DNA of 42,394 bases from Chromatiales bacterium (GCA_027076405.1 JALTJN010000417.1:1-42394); one strand, 5' to 3'. Positions 18,402-27,614 are shown, counted from the stretch's first letter. A program made the numbers and translations. The notes: generated by a model not told the origin, from the sequence alone.

Positions 18402-18956
18402 ATGAGTAACAAAGAATTAGCAATAAAAAATGAAATACTCATTTATGAAAGGGAAGATTTGGAAGTTGAGGTTAGGCTTGAGGGTGATTCCCTGTGGTTG
18501 AGTCAGGCAAAATTAGCAGAATTATTTGCAGTTAAGCGTCCGGCTATTACCAAACACTTGAGTAATATTTTTAAAAGTAATGAGTTAGCTTCTGATTCAG
18601 TGTGTTCCATTTTGGAACATACTGCCGCAGATGGAAAGCGATACAAAACCAAACATTACAACCTGAATACGATTATATTGGTTGGGTATCGTGGTTGGTT
18701 GATGAGTTTATATAGAAACGATAAGCTTTTTTCATCATATCTGGAATTTAAAAATACTAGAATACTTAATAAATACAATATCTTAAAGCCTATTTTTCGC
18801 CTTCAAGCGTATTTACAATTGCAATACAAAATCACCTTGAATTGCTTTACAAATTGGACGATAATCTCCAGTAATACGCCCACCAAGCCTCTCAACGATG
18901 CTCAAATCGGTGGGTTTTTTTATGCCTACTGCTTTTCGGCAGGTGGGTTCGAATGA
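18402..18956 (+). pseudogene. RhuM-family gene remnant, truncated
   Basis: The first ~97 residues match the RhuM/virulence-protein family (ILIYEREDLEVEVRLEGDSL, LWLSQAKLAELFAVKRPAIT, YKTKHYNLNTIILVGYR). Where the family continues with VNSKRATQFR, this frame turns into unrelated sequence (GWLMSLYRND) and then translates the structured region ahead of the Abi_2 gene. Family members usually exceed 300 residues, so about two thirds is missing. RhuM genes are frequent passengers between hsdS and hsdR. It is probably inactive. Confidence 0.75.
18799..18950 (+). ncRNA. Candidate AbiF-type leader RNA upstream of the Abi_2 gene
   Basis: The 150 bases before the Abi_2 start contain two related blocks 35 bases apart (CCTTCAAGCGTATTTACAA at 18800 and CCTTGAATTGCTTTACAAA at 18835), a terminator-like hairpin CCCACC (18879–18884)/GGTGGG (18909–18914) followed by seven T, a small hairpin CTGCT–GGCAG (18929–18942), and a second GGTGGG (18942–18947) that could replace the first in pairing and that overlaps the ribosome-binding site. 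An RNA motif named abiF is described upstream of such genes; this matches by position and features but has not been scored with a covariance model. Confidence 0.5.
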
Positions 18957-19891
18957 CTTCCTATAATAAACCTGCGCTAAATATGACGGATCAACTGGCT
19001 CAATGGCAGCAGCGTGGTTTAGCGGTGGCTGATAAGTCTCGTGCTGAGCACTATCTTACAGTGCTGGGTTATTATCGCTTGAGCGCCTATTCTTTGCCTT
19101 TTCAAGTAGGTAATCCCGATCATCACTTTATTGCTAACACTGAATTTAACGATATTCTCGATCTTTATGTTTTTGATAGAGAATTGCGTTTATTAGTGCT
19201 GGATGCGATTGAACGTATTGAAGTGAGTATCCGTAGCCATATTGGTAACTACATGGCATTAAAGTATGGGACTCACTGGTATATGGATGAATCACATTTT
19301 ACTCGTTCATTTGCGCATAAGGCATTACTTGCAGATATTGAAACACATTGTAAACGTAAAAAAGAGTTGTTTGTTAAGCATTATGTCAATAAATACAGTG
19401 CACCACGCTTACCCCCTTCATGGGTGGTGATGGAGCTGCTTACTTTTGGGCAGCTTTCTACTGTTTATGATCATATGGCGAATGCCGCTGACCAAAAAGC
19501 AATTGCACGTTTGTTTGGTACACAAGCAGAATTATTACGTTCCTGGTTACAAACGCTTTCATATATACGAAATGTTTGCGCCCATCATTCTCGCTTGTGG
19601 AACCGTGAACTGGGCAATGCGCCCAAAGTACCTAAAAAAACACCTGAGAATTGGATAAGGGTTCCTATAGTGTTAGCAGATGATCAGATAAAACCAAATT
19701 TAAGACTTTATTTAGTATTGGTGATTATTGAGTTTATGCTGAAGTCGGTTAATCCTGAATCTACATGGCATCAACGCTTATTTTCGTTAATGCAGAAGCA
19801 CGATAAAGTCAGTAAGGCTCACATGGGGATGCCAGATGATTGGGCTGATGATCCATTTTGGTGTTTTAATAATAATGAGCCGAATGAGTGA
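18953..19891 (+). CDS. Abi_2 / AbiF-type abortive infection protein (HEPN)
   Basis: 312 residues of the Abi_2 (AbiD/AbiF) family: YNKPALNMTDQLAQWQQRGL, HYLTVLGYYRLSAYSLPF, FDRELRLLVLDAIERIEVSI and the C-terminal signature SYIRNVCAHHSRLWNRELGN. The HEPN RNase motif R-X4-H is R206–H211. Proteins of this type cause phage-triggered growth arrest, presumably by RNA cleavage. The gene has a structured leader RNA, lies between an hsdS/RhuM remnant and hsdR, and shares their direction. The ATG at 18953 follows AGGTGG. The catalytic motif is intact, so it is probably functional. Confidence 0.92.
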   Translation: MTSYNKPALNMTDQLAQWQQRGLAVADKSRAEHYLTVLGYYRLSAYSLPFQVGNPDHHFIANTEFNDILDLYVFDRELRLLVLDAIERIEVSIRSHIGNYMALKYGTHWYMDESHFTRSFAHKALLADIETHCKRKKELFVKHYVNKYSAPRLPPSWVVMELLTFGQLSTVYDHMANAADQKAIARLFGTQAELLRSWLQTLSYIRNVCAHHSRLWNRELGNAPKVPKKTPENWIRVPIVLADDQIKPNLRLYLVLVIIEFMLKSVNPESTWHQRLFSLMQKHDKVSKAHMGMPDDWADDPFWCFNNNEPNE

Positions 19892-19941
19892 TTTTTATTA
19901 ATGCGCTATAGCATTGTAAAAAAATAATATGGAATAATAAT

Positions 19942-22900
19942 ATGAGCAGCAAAGCTAACGAACTTACATTTCAAAATGACATGATCAGGCAACTGGTTGC
20001 GAACGGCTGGTTACTGGGTAAACCCGAAAACTATAATCGAGAACTGGCTTTATATTCAGAAGATTTATTGGGTTTCGTTAAAGAGACGCAAGATGAACAA
20101 TGGCAAAAGTTCTGCAAGCTCTATCCAAATGATACGGATAAGAAGTTCTTGGAACGTGTTGCTTCGCAGTTAAATAAAGCTGATCCCAATGCTGCCAATA
20201 AAGATATGCGTACCTTTGGTACATTAGGCGTGTTACGGCATGAAATCCGCGATAGAGGAACACGTTTTAGTTTATGCCAATTTAAACCTGAACATGATTT
20301 AAACCCAGATACCTTAGCGCGTTATAAAAAGAACCGTTTACGGGTAGTGCCTGAATTAGTGTATTCACCATGGGCATCACCCTCATCTCAATCTTCTCCC
20401 TCACCCCAACCCTCTCCCGAAGTGGGAGAGGGAGTAAAATTCGCTAAAGCATGGCGCATTGATTTAGTTTTATTTGTAAATGGCTTGCCGATAGCTACCT
20501 TAGAATTAAAGTCTGAATTTAAGCAGGCAGTTCAAAATGCTATTAAGCAATATAAAACCACACGACCACCTATTGATCCTGCCACTAAAAAACCTGAACC
20601 CTTATTAACCTTTAAACGTGGTGCGCTTGTACATTTTGCAGTAAGCCAGTTTGAAGTGTATATGACAACTCACTTGGCAGGTGATGAAACATTCTTCTTA
20701 CCGTTTAACAAAGGAACTAATGAAGGCGGTGCAGGTAATGATGTGCCAGAGGATGTAAACCAATACGCCACCGACTATTTATGGAATGAAGTATTACTAC
20801 CCGATAACCTTTTAAATATTCTCGCTCGATTTGTTCATTTACAGATAGAAGAAAAAGAAGACTGGGAAGGACGCAAGTATAAAAAAGAAACCTTAATCTT
20901 CCCCCGTTATCACCAGTGGGATGTGGTGAATAAGTTAGTGGGTGACGCACATAGCAACGGTGCAGGGCATAAATACCTTATTCAACACAGTGCAGGTTCA
21001 GGTAAATCTAATTCCATTGCCTGGACAGCACATCAATTATCATCACTCTATGATGATCAAGGCAGTAAACAATTTGATTCAGTGATTATCGTTACTGATA
21101 GAACAGTATTGGATGATCAGCTACAAGATACTATCTCCCAGTTTGAACATACCGATGGTGTGGTGGGGCGAATTAATCGAAATGAAGGGGATGGTTCCAA
21201 GTCTGAAAAATTAGCGACAGCTTTAGAAAACTCACAACCGATTATTATTGTCACAATTCAAACCTTTCCTTTTGTATTAAAAGCCATTGAGAATAGCGTT
21301 AATTTAAAAGAACGCCATTATGCGGTTATTGCAGATGAAGCGCATTCATCACAAACAGGCTCTACCGCACGTCAGTTAAAAGAAGTACTAATGATTGATA
21401 GGGAATCGGTTAATGGTGGCTTAGATGAACAGGAACTTGGCACTGAAGATATATTAGATGCGGCTGTCGCTTCGCGTCGCGCTTCATCTAACCTCAGTTA
21501 CTTTGCTTTTACTGCAACGCCGAAAACAAAAACACTGGAGTTGTTTGGTCGATTACCTAACCCAGACGAAGCACCTTCAAAAACCAATAAGCCAGAAGCC
21601 TACCATGTGTACAGTATGCGACAGGCGATTGAAGAAGGCTTTATTCTCGATGTGTTAAAGAATTACACCAACTATAAAGTGGCGTATAACCTGGCAATGA
21701 AAATACAAGATGCCGATGAAGAAGTTGAGAGTAAAAAAGCCAAAGTTAAACTCAATCAATGGGTTCGTTTGCACGACTACAATATCGCGCAAAAAGTACA
21801 GGTTATCGTCGAGCACTTTAAAAACAACGTAATGGGTTTGCTAGGTGGGCAGGCAAAAGCCATGGTCGTGACTAGCTCACGCAAAGAAGCGGTACGATTT
21901 AAACTTGGCTTTGATAAATATGTTGCAGAAAAAGGCTATCAAAAGATATTTGCGATGGTCGCGTTCTCTGGTGAAGTGGAGTTTAACGACAAAGATCCAA
22001 ATGTAGATGATTTACTCGGTGAAAAGTTTACCGAATCAAATATGAATCCAAACCTGAAAGGGCGAGATATGCGTAAAGCCTTTGATTCAGATGATTATCA
22101 AGTCATGATTGTCGCCAATAAGTTTCAAACGGGTTTTGACCAACCTAAATTATGCGCCATGTATGTAGATAAGAAGCTCGGTGGTGTTGAGTGTGTACAA
22201 ACACTCTCACGATTAAACCGAACCTACCCAAGCAAAGCAGAAACAGGCACGTTTGTACTGGACTTCTTTAATGAACCAGAAGAAATTCTAGCCGCATTCC
22301 AACCGTATTACCAAACAGCAGCACTCGACGATGTTTCTGATCCTAATTTAATTTTTGATTTATTCGATAAATTAAAGAAAGAAGGTATTTTTACATGGAA
22401 CGAGGTTGAGCAATTCTGTGATGCCTTCTTTGTGAAGAACAAAAGCAATGCGGCTATTTCCAATATCTGTAAACCCGCAGTCGAGCGATGGAAGAAGCGT
22501 TATAAACATGCCATTGAAGCATTTAAAGACGCAAAAGAAATGTACGAGCGAACAAAGAAAACCGGTGATCCCGTATTACTTGCCAATGCTGAAAAAAGCT
22601 TAAAGGAATGCAAAGAAGCCAAAGACACGCTGGAAATATTTAAGAAGGACTTAGGCACATTTGTCCGTTTTTATGAATTTATGTCGCAGATAGTGGATTA
22701 TGACGATACCGATTTAGAAAGACTCAGCTTATACGCCAGAAACCTACGCCCAATGCTGAGAGAGTCAATCATCTACGAAGATGATATAGATTTGGACAAT
22801 GTTGTATTACATCAATATCGCGTTTCTAAAATTCGGCAACAAGACCTACAACTTAAAGCAGACTCACCTGACTACCTAACACCAGGCGAAGCACTGGGTT

Positions 22901-23238
22901 CAGCGACGGGAAAAGACATAAAAGAAGAGTTCTTGTCACAAATTATTACCAAGCTCAACGAAATATTCATTACAGATAACCTTACCGATGCAGACTTAGT
23001 GAATTACGCCCACACCATAAGAGACAAAGTGCGTGAAAATGACTTGGTAATGAAGCAAATAGAGAACAATAGTCCAGAACAAGCCATGCTCGGTGATTTT
23101 GGTAAAGCCGTAGATGATGCCGTATTGGATAGCAGTGAAGCACATCAAAATCAGATGATGCAGTTATTGTCGAACCCCGACAAAGCGAAAGGGTTTGCGA
23201 AAGTGGTGTTTGATTTGTTGAAGTTGGCTGATTCATAA
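19942..23238 (+). CDS. hsdR: Type I restriction endonuclease subunit R
   Basis: Motor and nuclease subunit that translocates DNA and cuts unmethylated molecules. 1098 residues: the nuclease domain has D174 and E188-L-K190 (ELKSEF) of the PD-ExK motif; the SF2 helicase domain has Walker A SAGSGKS (about residue 350), DEAH (ADEAHSSQ), TATPK and TGFDQPKL/QTLSRLNRTYP motifs; a helical C-terminus follows. Between LVYSPW (about 144) and FAKAWRIDL (about 167) a SPSPQPSPEVGEG stretch is encoded by an inserted palindromic repeat, in frame. The rest looks intact. Confidence 0.94.
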   Translation: MSSKANELTFQNDMIRQLVANGWLLGKPENYNRELALYSEDLLGFVKETQDEQWQKFCKLYPNDTDKKFLERVASQLNKADPNAANKDMRTFGTLGVLRHEIRDRGTRFSLCQFKPEHDLNPDTLARYKKNRLRVVPELVYSPWASPSSQSSPSPQPSPEVGEGVKFAKAWRIDLVLFVNGLPIATLELKSEFKQAVQNAIKQYKTTRPPIDPATKKPEPLLTFKRGALVHFAVSQFEVYMTTHLAGDETFFLPFNKGTNEGGAGNDVPEDVNQYATDYLWNEVLLPDNLLNILARFVHLQIEEKEDWEGRKYKKETLIFPRYHQWDVVNKLVGDAHSNGAGHKYLIQHSAGSGKSNSIAWTAHQLSSLYDDQGSKQFDSVIIVTDRTVLDDQLQDTISQFEHTDGVVGRINRNEGDGSKSEKLATALENSQPIIIVTIQTFPFVLKAIENSVNLKERHYAVIADEAHSSQTGSTARQLKEVLMIDRESVNGGLDEQELGTEDILDAAVASRRASSNLSYFAFTATPKTKTLELFGRLPNPDEAPSKTNKPEAYHVYSMRQAIEEGFILDVLKNYTNYKVAYNLAMKIQDADEEVESKKAKVKLNQWVRLHDYNIAQKVQVIVEHFKNNVMGLLGGQAKAMVVTSSRKEAVRFKLGFDKYVAEKGYQKIFAMVAFSGEVEFNDKDPNVDDLLGEKFTESNMNPNLKGRDMRKAFDSDDYQVMIVANKFQTGFDQPKLCAMYVDKKLGGVECVQTLSRLNRTYPSKAETGTFVLDFFNEPEEILAAFQPYYQTAALDDVSDPNLIFDLFDKLKKEGIFTWNEVEQFCDAFFVKNKSNAAISNICKPAVERWKKRYKHAIEAFKDAKEMYERTKKTGDPVLLANAEKSLKECKEAKDTLEIFKKDLGTFVRFYEFMSQIVDYDDTDLERLSLYARNLRPMLRESIIYEDDIDLDNVVLHQYRVSKIRQQDLQLKADSPDYLTPGEALGSATGKDIKEEFLSQIITKLNEIFITDNLTDADLVNYAHTIRDKVRENDLVMKQIENNSPEQAMLGDFGKAVDDAVLDSSEAHQNQMMQLLSNPDKAKGFAKVVFDLLKLADS
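20379..20436. repeat. Palindromic repeat inserted in frame within hsdR
   Basis: The CCCTCACCCCAACCCTCTCCC-type repeat, recognisable from many bacterial genomes, with a perfect 9-bp stem CCCTCTCCC (20410–20418)/GGGAGAGGG (20424–20432) and a 5-base loop. It encodes a proline/serine-rich insert just before the catalytic aspartate region of HsdR without breaking the frame. Confidence 0.8.
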
Positions 23239-23328
23239 AATGAAAAAAGTATTTATAAACGAACACAAGCTATGCTTTTAGATGTTTAAACTATCTGAAT
23301 ATTTTTTACAAAACAATCGAGATTAACA

Positions 23329-25779
23329 ATGTCGAAAACTAGAAAGGTTGTTAAAGTTTTTATAGCATCCCCAGGGGACTTATCTGATGAACGATATGTT
23401 GTTCGTGATGCTGTGATTGAAATGAACGAAATTTTAGCTAAAAATCTAGGTTATCATATTGAGCTGATGGGCTGGGAAGATACACCAGCTGGCTTTGGTA
23501 GACCTCAACACCTTATAAATCAAGATTTAGATAAGTGTGATTTATTTATTGGAGTGATGTGGAAAAGATGGGGCACGCCGCCTGATGTTAATGGAGCTTA
23601 TACTTCTGGATTTGAAGAAGAATATGAAAGATCTATAGAAAGACGCAAACAAGGTAATACGCCGGAAATTAGTTTATTTTTTAAAGATGTTAGTGATGAT
23701 CTTTTAAATGATCCTGGTGATGACCTTAAAAAAGTATTGACGTTCAGAAAGAAAATTATTGATGAAAAAATAATATTATTTCAAAATTTCTCTGACGTTA
23801 AAAAGTTAGAAAAATTAATTCGTAGTTGTGTTTCTAATTATATTTATAGTATTAATCGAAGAGAGAGAGATAGTAATCAGGAGGAAAAAGAACAAGAGAG
23901 GGGGTTAAATATAAAAGATACTAAAAATGAAAATGTAAAAACACCAGTGGTTTCATCACCACTTTCAGTGGAGGGTTTTGAATTTCTTAGTGGTTTTGTC
24001 AATCGCATTAAAAATAATGAAAACACAGACGACCTTACATCTTATGATATAGCTAGATTTCGCTTATTGTCTAATACCCTATCAAAAACTGGAAATGATG
24101 TTAATAAATTAGGTGTTCATGATATTAATATACTATATAAAAATAAAAACAACATTAATTTTGGACAATTCGAATTATATTTTCTAATGAAATTCGGCCT
24201 ATATTATATAAATGATGAAAATACTCCATTATGGTATTGGTATTCAAAACTTATAAATAAAGACTTAATGAATTTAGCATTTATTTCTTTAAGTGGGGAT
24301 AGTGAAACAAAAGTTGGAGTCATTAACTTTTTAAAATTAGTTGGGTATAAATTACCGAACAATAATGATGTGAAAAGGGATTGGTTTTTAAATTCATGGT
24401 TCTCTGATGATTCAGATGTTAGCGTAAAGAATGCAGCGCTTGAATATATATCCGCTAATGGAATAGGCGAAGACTTTAAAGTAGTTAAAGAAGAATATGA
24501 TCGCAATAACTATAATACTTCACGCAAAGCACTTGAAAGTATGGTTCTGTTGTTGTCGATATATGGTATTCCAATTTCAGCTGAAGAACTAGTTATTGAA
24601 ACTCAGTTTGACTCTCTTGAATTATATATTTTGCAGCCTGTTTTAGATAGATTTTATAGCTTACCTAGCGACAAATTATTAATCGGGCTGGAACATAGAA
24701 GTTCAGAAGTTCGTTTGGCAGCACTAAAAGTGCTACAAAAAAGAAATGAAATAGATGATGTCTTAGCTATAAAATTATCAAAAGATAGCAATGCTTCTAT
24801 TAGATATGAATCGTTTATGATATTAATCGATAATGGAACGCCGCTTTCAATATCTGATGCTCACCGTATACTCATAAAACCACATCAGCAGAATTCTCTT
24901 CTTGGAGAAAAAAATTCATTTGATATGGCAGGAAATGATTGTTTCGATAAATTTAAAACTAGTAGCTTTAGAAAGCTGTCAGAAAGTGAATTGAATGTAG
25001 AAGCTAACAAAGCTAACGTATATGATCGTATTCCATATATTGTTCTTTCAGAAAAATATTTTTCGAAATACCAAGAAGATCTTAGAATGAACATTGATGA
25101 CCATTTTAACTCGTATTTTGATGATAAAATTAAAGAGCTAAGCTCAATACATGCAGGTGATCATATTAAGAAAATGATAAACCTTAAGGGTTTTATTTGT
25201 AAGGAATTTACGAGGAAGGGGCTTGATATTCTTTGCACAAAGAAAAAAGTAGAGGATATTAATAGAATAAGGGAAAATTTAAAAACAAGATATGTTGGCG
25301 TTTCACACTTAGATGTAAAATACTTTGAAAAACATGGTGGATGGAGTGATATAGAGTTATTGGCTAGTTCTGATTTGAATAATATATCTAGTTTGTTGAT
25401 AGGAAAAAAGGATGTTTCTTATACTAATTGTGTTGCTAAATTTGCTTATAAAATTGGAAGAAATTCAATCTCTGAATTATTAATGTTAAATATTTCACCA
25501 TCGATATTAACTGAAATATTATCTATCTGCTCTGACTCCACTATAAAAGATATTTCTGATGAAGTGATTTTTCAGCTATTAAATAATGATAATCCGAATG
25601 TAAGAAAACGTATGTCAATAGTGGCGATTCGTGCACTTTCAATTAAGAAAATAAAATATTTGTTAGATGAATATTTATCAGGGGATGAATATCGGTATTA
25701 TAATGTTATTCACTGGCTCGATTTAGGCTCTTGTATGCCGAAGAGTTTATCTAAAAGAATAATTAAAAATGTAGTTTAG
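23329..25779 (+). CDS. DUF4062-domain protein with HEAT-like repeats, candidate defence gene
   Basis: 816 residues. The N-terminus (about 8–100: VVKVFIASPGDLSDERYVVR, FGRPQHLINQDLDKCDLFIG, VMWKRWGTP) is a DUF4062 domain, a TIR/nucleoside-deoxyribosyltransferase-like fold seen in putative signalling or defence proteins. A low-complexity charged linker (about 180–205) follows. The rest is helical with HEAT-like units (LEHRSSEVRLAALKVLQKRN; LLNNDNPNVRKRMSIVAIRA). The gene is distinctly more AT-rich than the hsd genes, so it was probably acquired separately. The architecture of an N-terminal effector-like domain plus repeat sensor is typical of defence proteins, but that role is inferred. Confidence 0.75.
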   Translation: MSKTRKVVKVFIASPGDLSDERYVVRDAVIEMNEILAKNLGYHIELMGWEDTPAGFGRPQHLINQDLDKCDLFIGVMWKRWGTPPDVNGAYTSGFEEEYERSIERRKQGNTPEISLFFKDVSDDLLNDPGDDLKKVLTFRKKIIDEKIILFQNFSDVKKLEKLIRSCVSNYIYSINRRERDSNQEEKEQERGLNIKDTKNENVKTPVVSSPLSVEGFEFLSGFVNRIKNNENTDDLTSYDIARFRLLSNTLSKTGNDVNKLGVHDINILYKNKNNINFGQFELYFLMKFGLYYINDENTPLWYWYSKLINKDLMNLAFISLSGDSETKVGVINFLKLVGYKLPNNNDVKRDWFLNSWFSDDSDVSVKNAALEYISANGIGEDFKVVKEEYDRNNYNTSRKALESMVLLLSIYGIPISAEELVIETQFDSLELYILQPVLDRFYSLPSDKLLIGLEHRSSEVRLAALKVLQKRNEIDDVLAIKLSKDSNASIRYESFMILIDNGTPLSISDAHRILIKPHQQNSLLGEKNSFDMAGNDCFDKFKTSSFRKLSESELNVEANKANVYDRIPYIVLSEKYFSKYQEDLRMNIDDHFNSYFDDKIKELSSIHAGDHIKKMINLKGFICKEFTRKGLDILCTKKKVEDINRIRENLKTRYVGVSHLDVKYFEKHGGWSDIELLASSDLNNISSLLIGKKDVSYTNCVAKFAYKIGRNSISELLMLNISPSILTEILSICSDSTIKDISDEVIFQLLNNDNPNVRKRMSIVAIRALSIKKIKYLLDEYLSGDEYRYYNVIHWLDLGSCMPKSLSKRIIKNVV

Positions 25780-25894
25780 AAAAATAATGATTTAATGAAA
25801 TAAATTATATAAGCAGTATTCAATAATTAGGATATAAGTTATTAATGATGAAACTTACTTCATAAATATCATATGAATTAAAAGAGGATATATA

Positions 25895-26518
25895 GTGGGA
25901 TTAGATTACGATAGAGGTAAAGAAAAAGAAAGTGAAATATTGGACAGTGTTTCTGAATTTTTCTATCAGAATGGAATTAGTAAGGATATGTCCGAGAATA
26001 TGTCAAAGCTAATTTTTAATAATGCTATAAAGGTTACACCTCCAGAAAAAGAAGAGCATTTTATGGAGATGATGATCGTAAATCGTTCAGGTAGAGGTGG
26101 CGGAAAGAGCATAAAAGCTGGCAATATAAAATTAAATATTAAAAAATTATTTGAGGCAGTTGCAAATGGAGCATTTGCAATAACAGGGGCTGTGCAAGTA
26201 CCTATTTTAACACCTATGGCTTTTCTTATTCTTTGGAATTCATTATGGAAAACTATTGAAGTACCAATTACTGAAAATGATGCTGCAGTCATATGGGCTA
26301 TGTGGGTATATCGTGACCGGGAAAAGAATGAAATTTCTAACACAGGCTTGCTTGATATAGTAAATAAACATTTAATGAAGTATGAAAGGTCTTTAATTAC
26401 ACAAAATGACTTGAATTATTCACTTGATAATCTGACAAGAATAAAAAGCATAAAACGTTCTAAATCTAATGCCAATAACTGGTGGCTCTGTGAATGGATT
26501 AAACCAAAATATAGATAA
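25895..26518 (+). CDS. Hypothetical protein, 207 residues
   Basis: Starts at GTG 25895 behind AGAGG (25883–25887). No family recognised. The middle has a hydrophobic stretch (about residues 89–116, FAITGAVQVPILTPMAFLIL) that may be membrane-associated, and the C-terminus (LNYSLDNLTRIKSIKRSKSN, then NWWLCEWI) resembles a winged-helix or wHTH tail. It lies between the DUF4062 gene and the HEPN/zinc-ribbon gene, in the same direction and equally AT-rich, suggesting one acquired cassette. Confidence 0.55.
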   Translation: MGLDYDRGKEKESEILDSVSEFFYQNGISKDMSENMSKLIFNNAIKVTPPEKEEHFMEMMIVNRSGRGGGKSIKAGNIKLNIKKLFEAVANGAFAITGAVQVPILTPMAFLILWNSLWKTIEVPITENDAAVIWAMWVYRDREKNEISNTGLLDIVNKHLMKYERSLITQNDLNYSLDNLTRIKSIKRSKSNANNWWLCEWIKPKYR

Positions 26519-26589
26519 AGTTATAGCAAATAAAATTACTAGAGCTCTAATTAACTACTAGAAAAGATTGCCAGTCATCAAGGTGAAAA

Positions 26590-26703
26590 ATGGAAAAAAT
26601 AGAGCAGCAGTTAAAATTAAGACTTAAAAGTACATTTAATATATATAAACAATGCATTAGAACACGCGTTATGTGATATTCCTTCTGAAAGTCACGTTTT
26701 GTA
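26590..26703 (+). pseudogene. Broken 5' end of the HEPN/zinc-ribbon gene
   Basis: ATG at 26590 with a good ribosome-binding site (AAGGTG) opens MEKIEQQLKLRLKSTFNIYK, then stops at TGA 26674. A shift into the frame of the next gene near 26650 continues as INNALEHALCDIPSESHVL to a TAA (26701–26703), after which the same frame runs on into the 26717 gene. The spliced reading looks like one continuous HEPN N-terminus, so one frameshift and one nonsense codon appear to separate it from the rest. Confidence 0.45.
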
Positions 26704-26716
26704 AGTAATTATTAAC

Positions 26717-27472
26717 ATGCAAGCAGCCTTAGAACTACTTAGTAAGTTATTTGTGCTTCAGTATGAAGGGTGGAAAGGGATAATTGATGAACGATTTCAT
26801 AACAAGTCTGAAACTGAAATTATATCCCTGATTAAAAAGGGACAATTAAAAACTACTGCATATTGGAAGAATAAAAACTTTATTACTGATGAAATATATT
26901 TTAACGAGGATGATAAAGAATTATTGGATAAGTTTCAGAAACATAGAAATCAAATAATGCATCTTGGAATGTTAGAACCATCTAATGATATTTTAAATGA
27001 GTCTATATGGTTGATGGTAAGAATTATTAACCAATTAAATTGGCAAGATACTTTACCTATGAGAGATCAATATTTATCAAATAGCCTTAAATCCTTACTT
27101 GGAGTTAATTTATACAAAAAATTATTAAATAATTCTTGTTATGTGAGTGAAGCTATAGATCGCGCATATGAACTATATCCAGATGATGTTAAGCATTGTG
27201 TAGAGTGTGCTAACCAATCTTGGGTCTTGAATGACGAAGATAGTTGGGTGTGTATAGTTTGTGGGAATAGGAGTGACGTAGAAGCGCTGGGTTTTACAGA
27301 TTGTCCAATATGTAATGCTAAAGGTGAAATTGTTTTTGATACTTTGAATATTGGTATAAATGAATCAATTCGCGGAAAGTGCTGTTCTTGCCGTGAATAT
27401 GTTGAAGTTACTAAGTGCAAGAAATGTAGTGCTATCTCTGTTCTTCCAGACACATGTAAGTTCTGTGATTAA
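26717..27472 (+). CDS. HEPN-like protein with multiple zinc ribbons, probably 5'-truncated
   Basis: 251 residues from the ATG at 26717. An R-X4-H motif lies at R77–H82 (KHRNQIMHLGM), the mark of HEPN ribonuclease-type domains. The C-terminal third is cysteine-rich: CxxC pairs at 161/164, 179/182, 196/199, 223/225 region, 234/237 and 247/250, consistent with two or three zinc ribbons. No strong ribosome-binding site precedes 26717, and the upstream bases look like the severed N-terminus of the same protein (see 26590). It may be translated as a shorter form or be inactive. Confidence 0.6.
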   Translation: MQAALELLSKLFVLQYEGWKGIIDERFHNKSETEIISLIKKGQLKTTAYWKNKNFITDEIYFNEDDKELLDKFQKHRNQIMHLGMLEPSNDILNESIWLMVRIINQLNWQDTLPMRDQYLSNSLKSLLGVNLYKKLLNNSCYVSEAIDRAYELYPDDVKHCVECANQSWVLNDEDSWVCIVCGNRSDVEALGFTDCPICNAKGEIVFDTLNIGINESIRGKCCSCREYVEVTKCKKCSAISVLPDTCKFCD

Positions 27473-27614
27473 TAATTTTAATGTTGTTGTATAGGTTAGG
27501 CTGATAATAATTATTTGGTCGTATTATGATTGCGGATGCATACGCGTATTAGATTCTGATGGATGTATTAAATGTGGTCTAGATGCGATAACTCTAAAGC
27601 TATTAACTATCATT

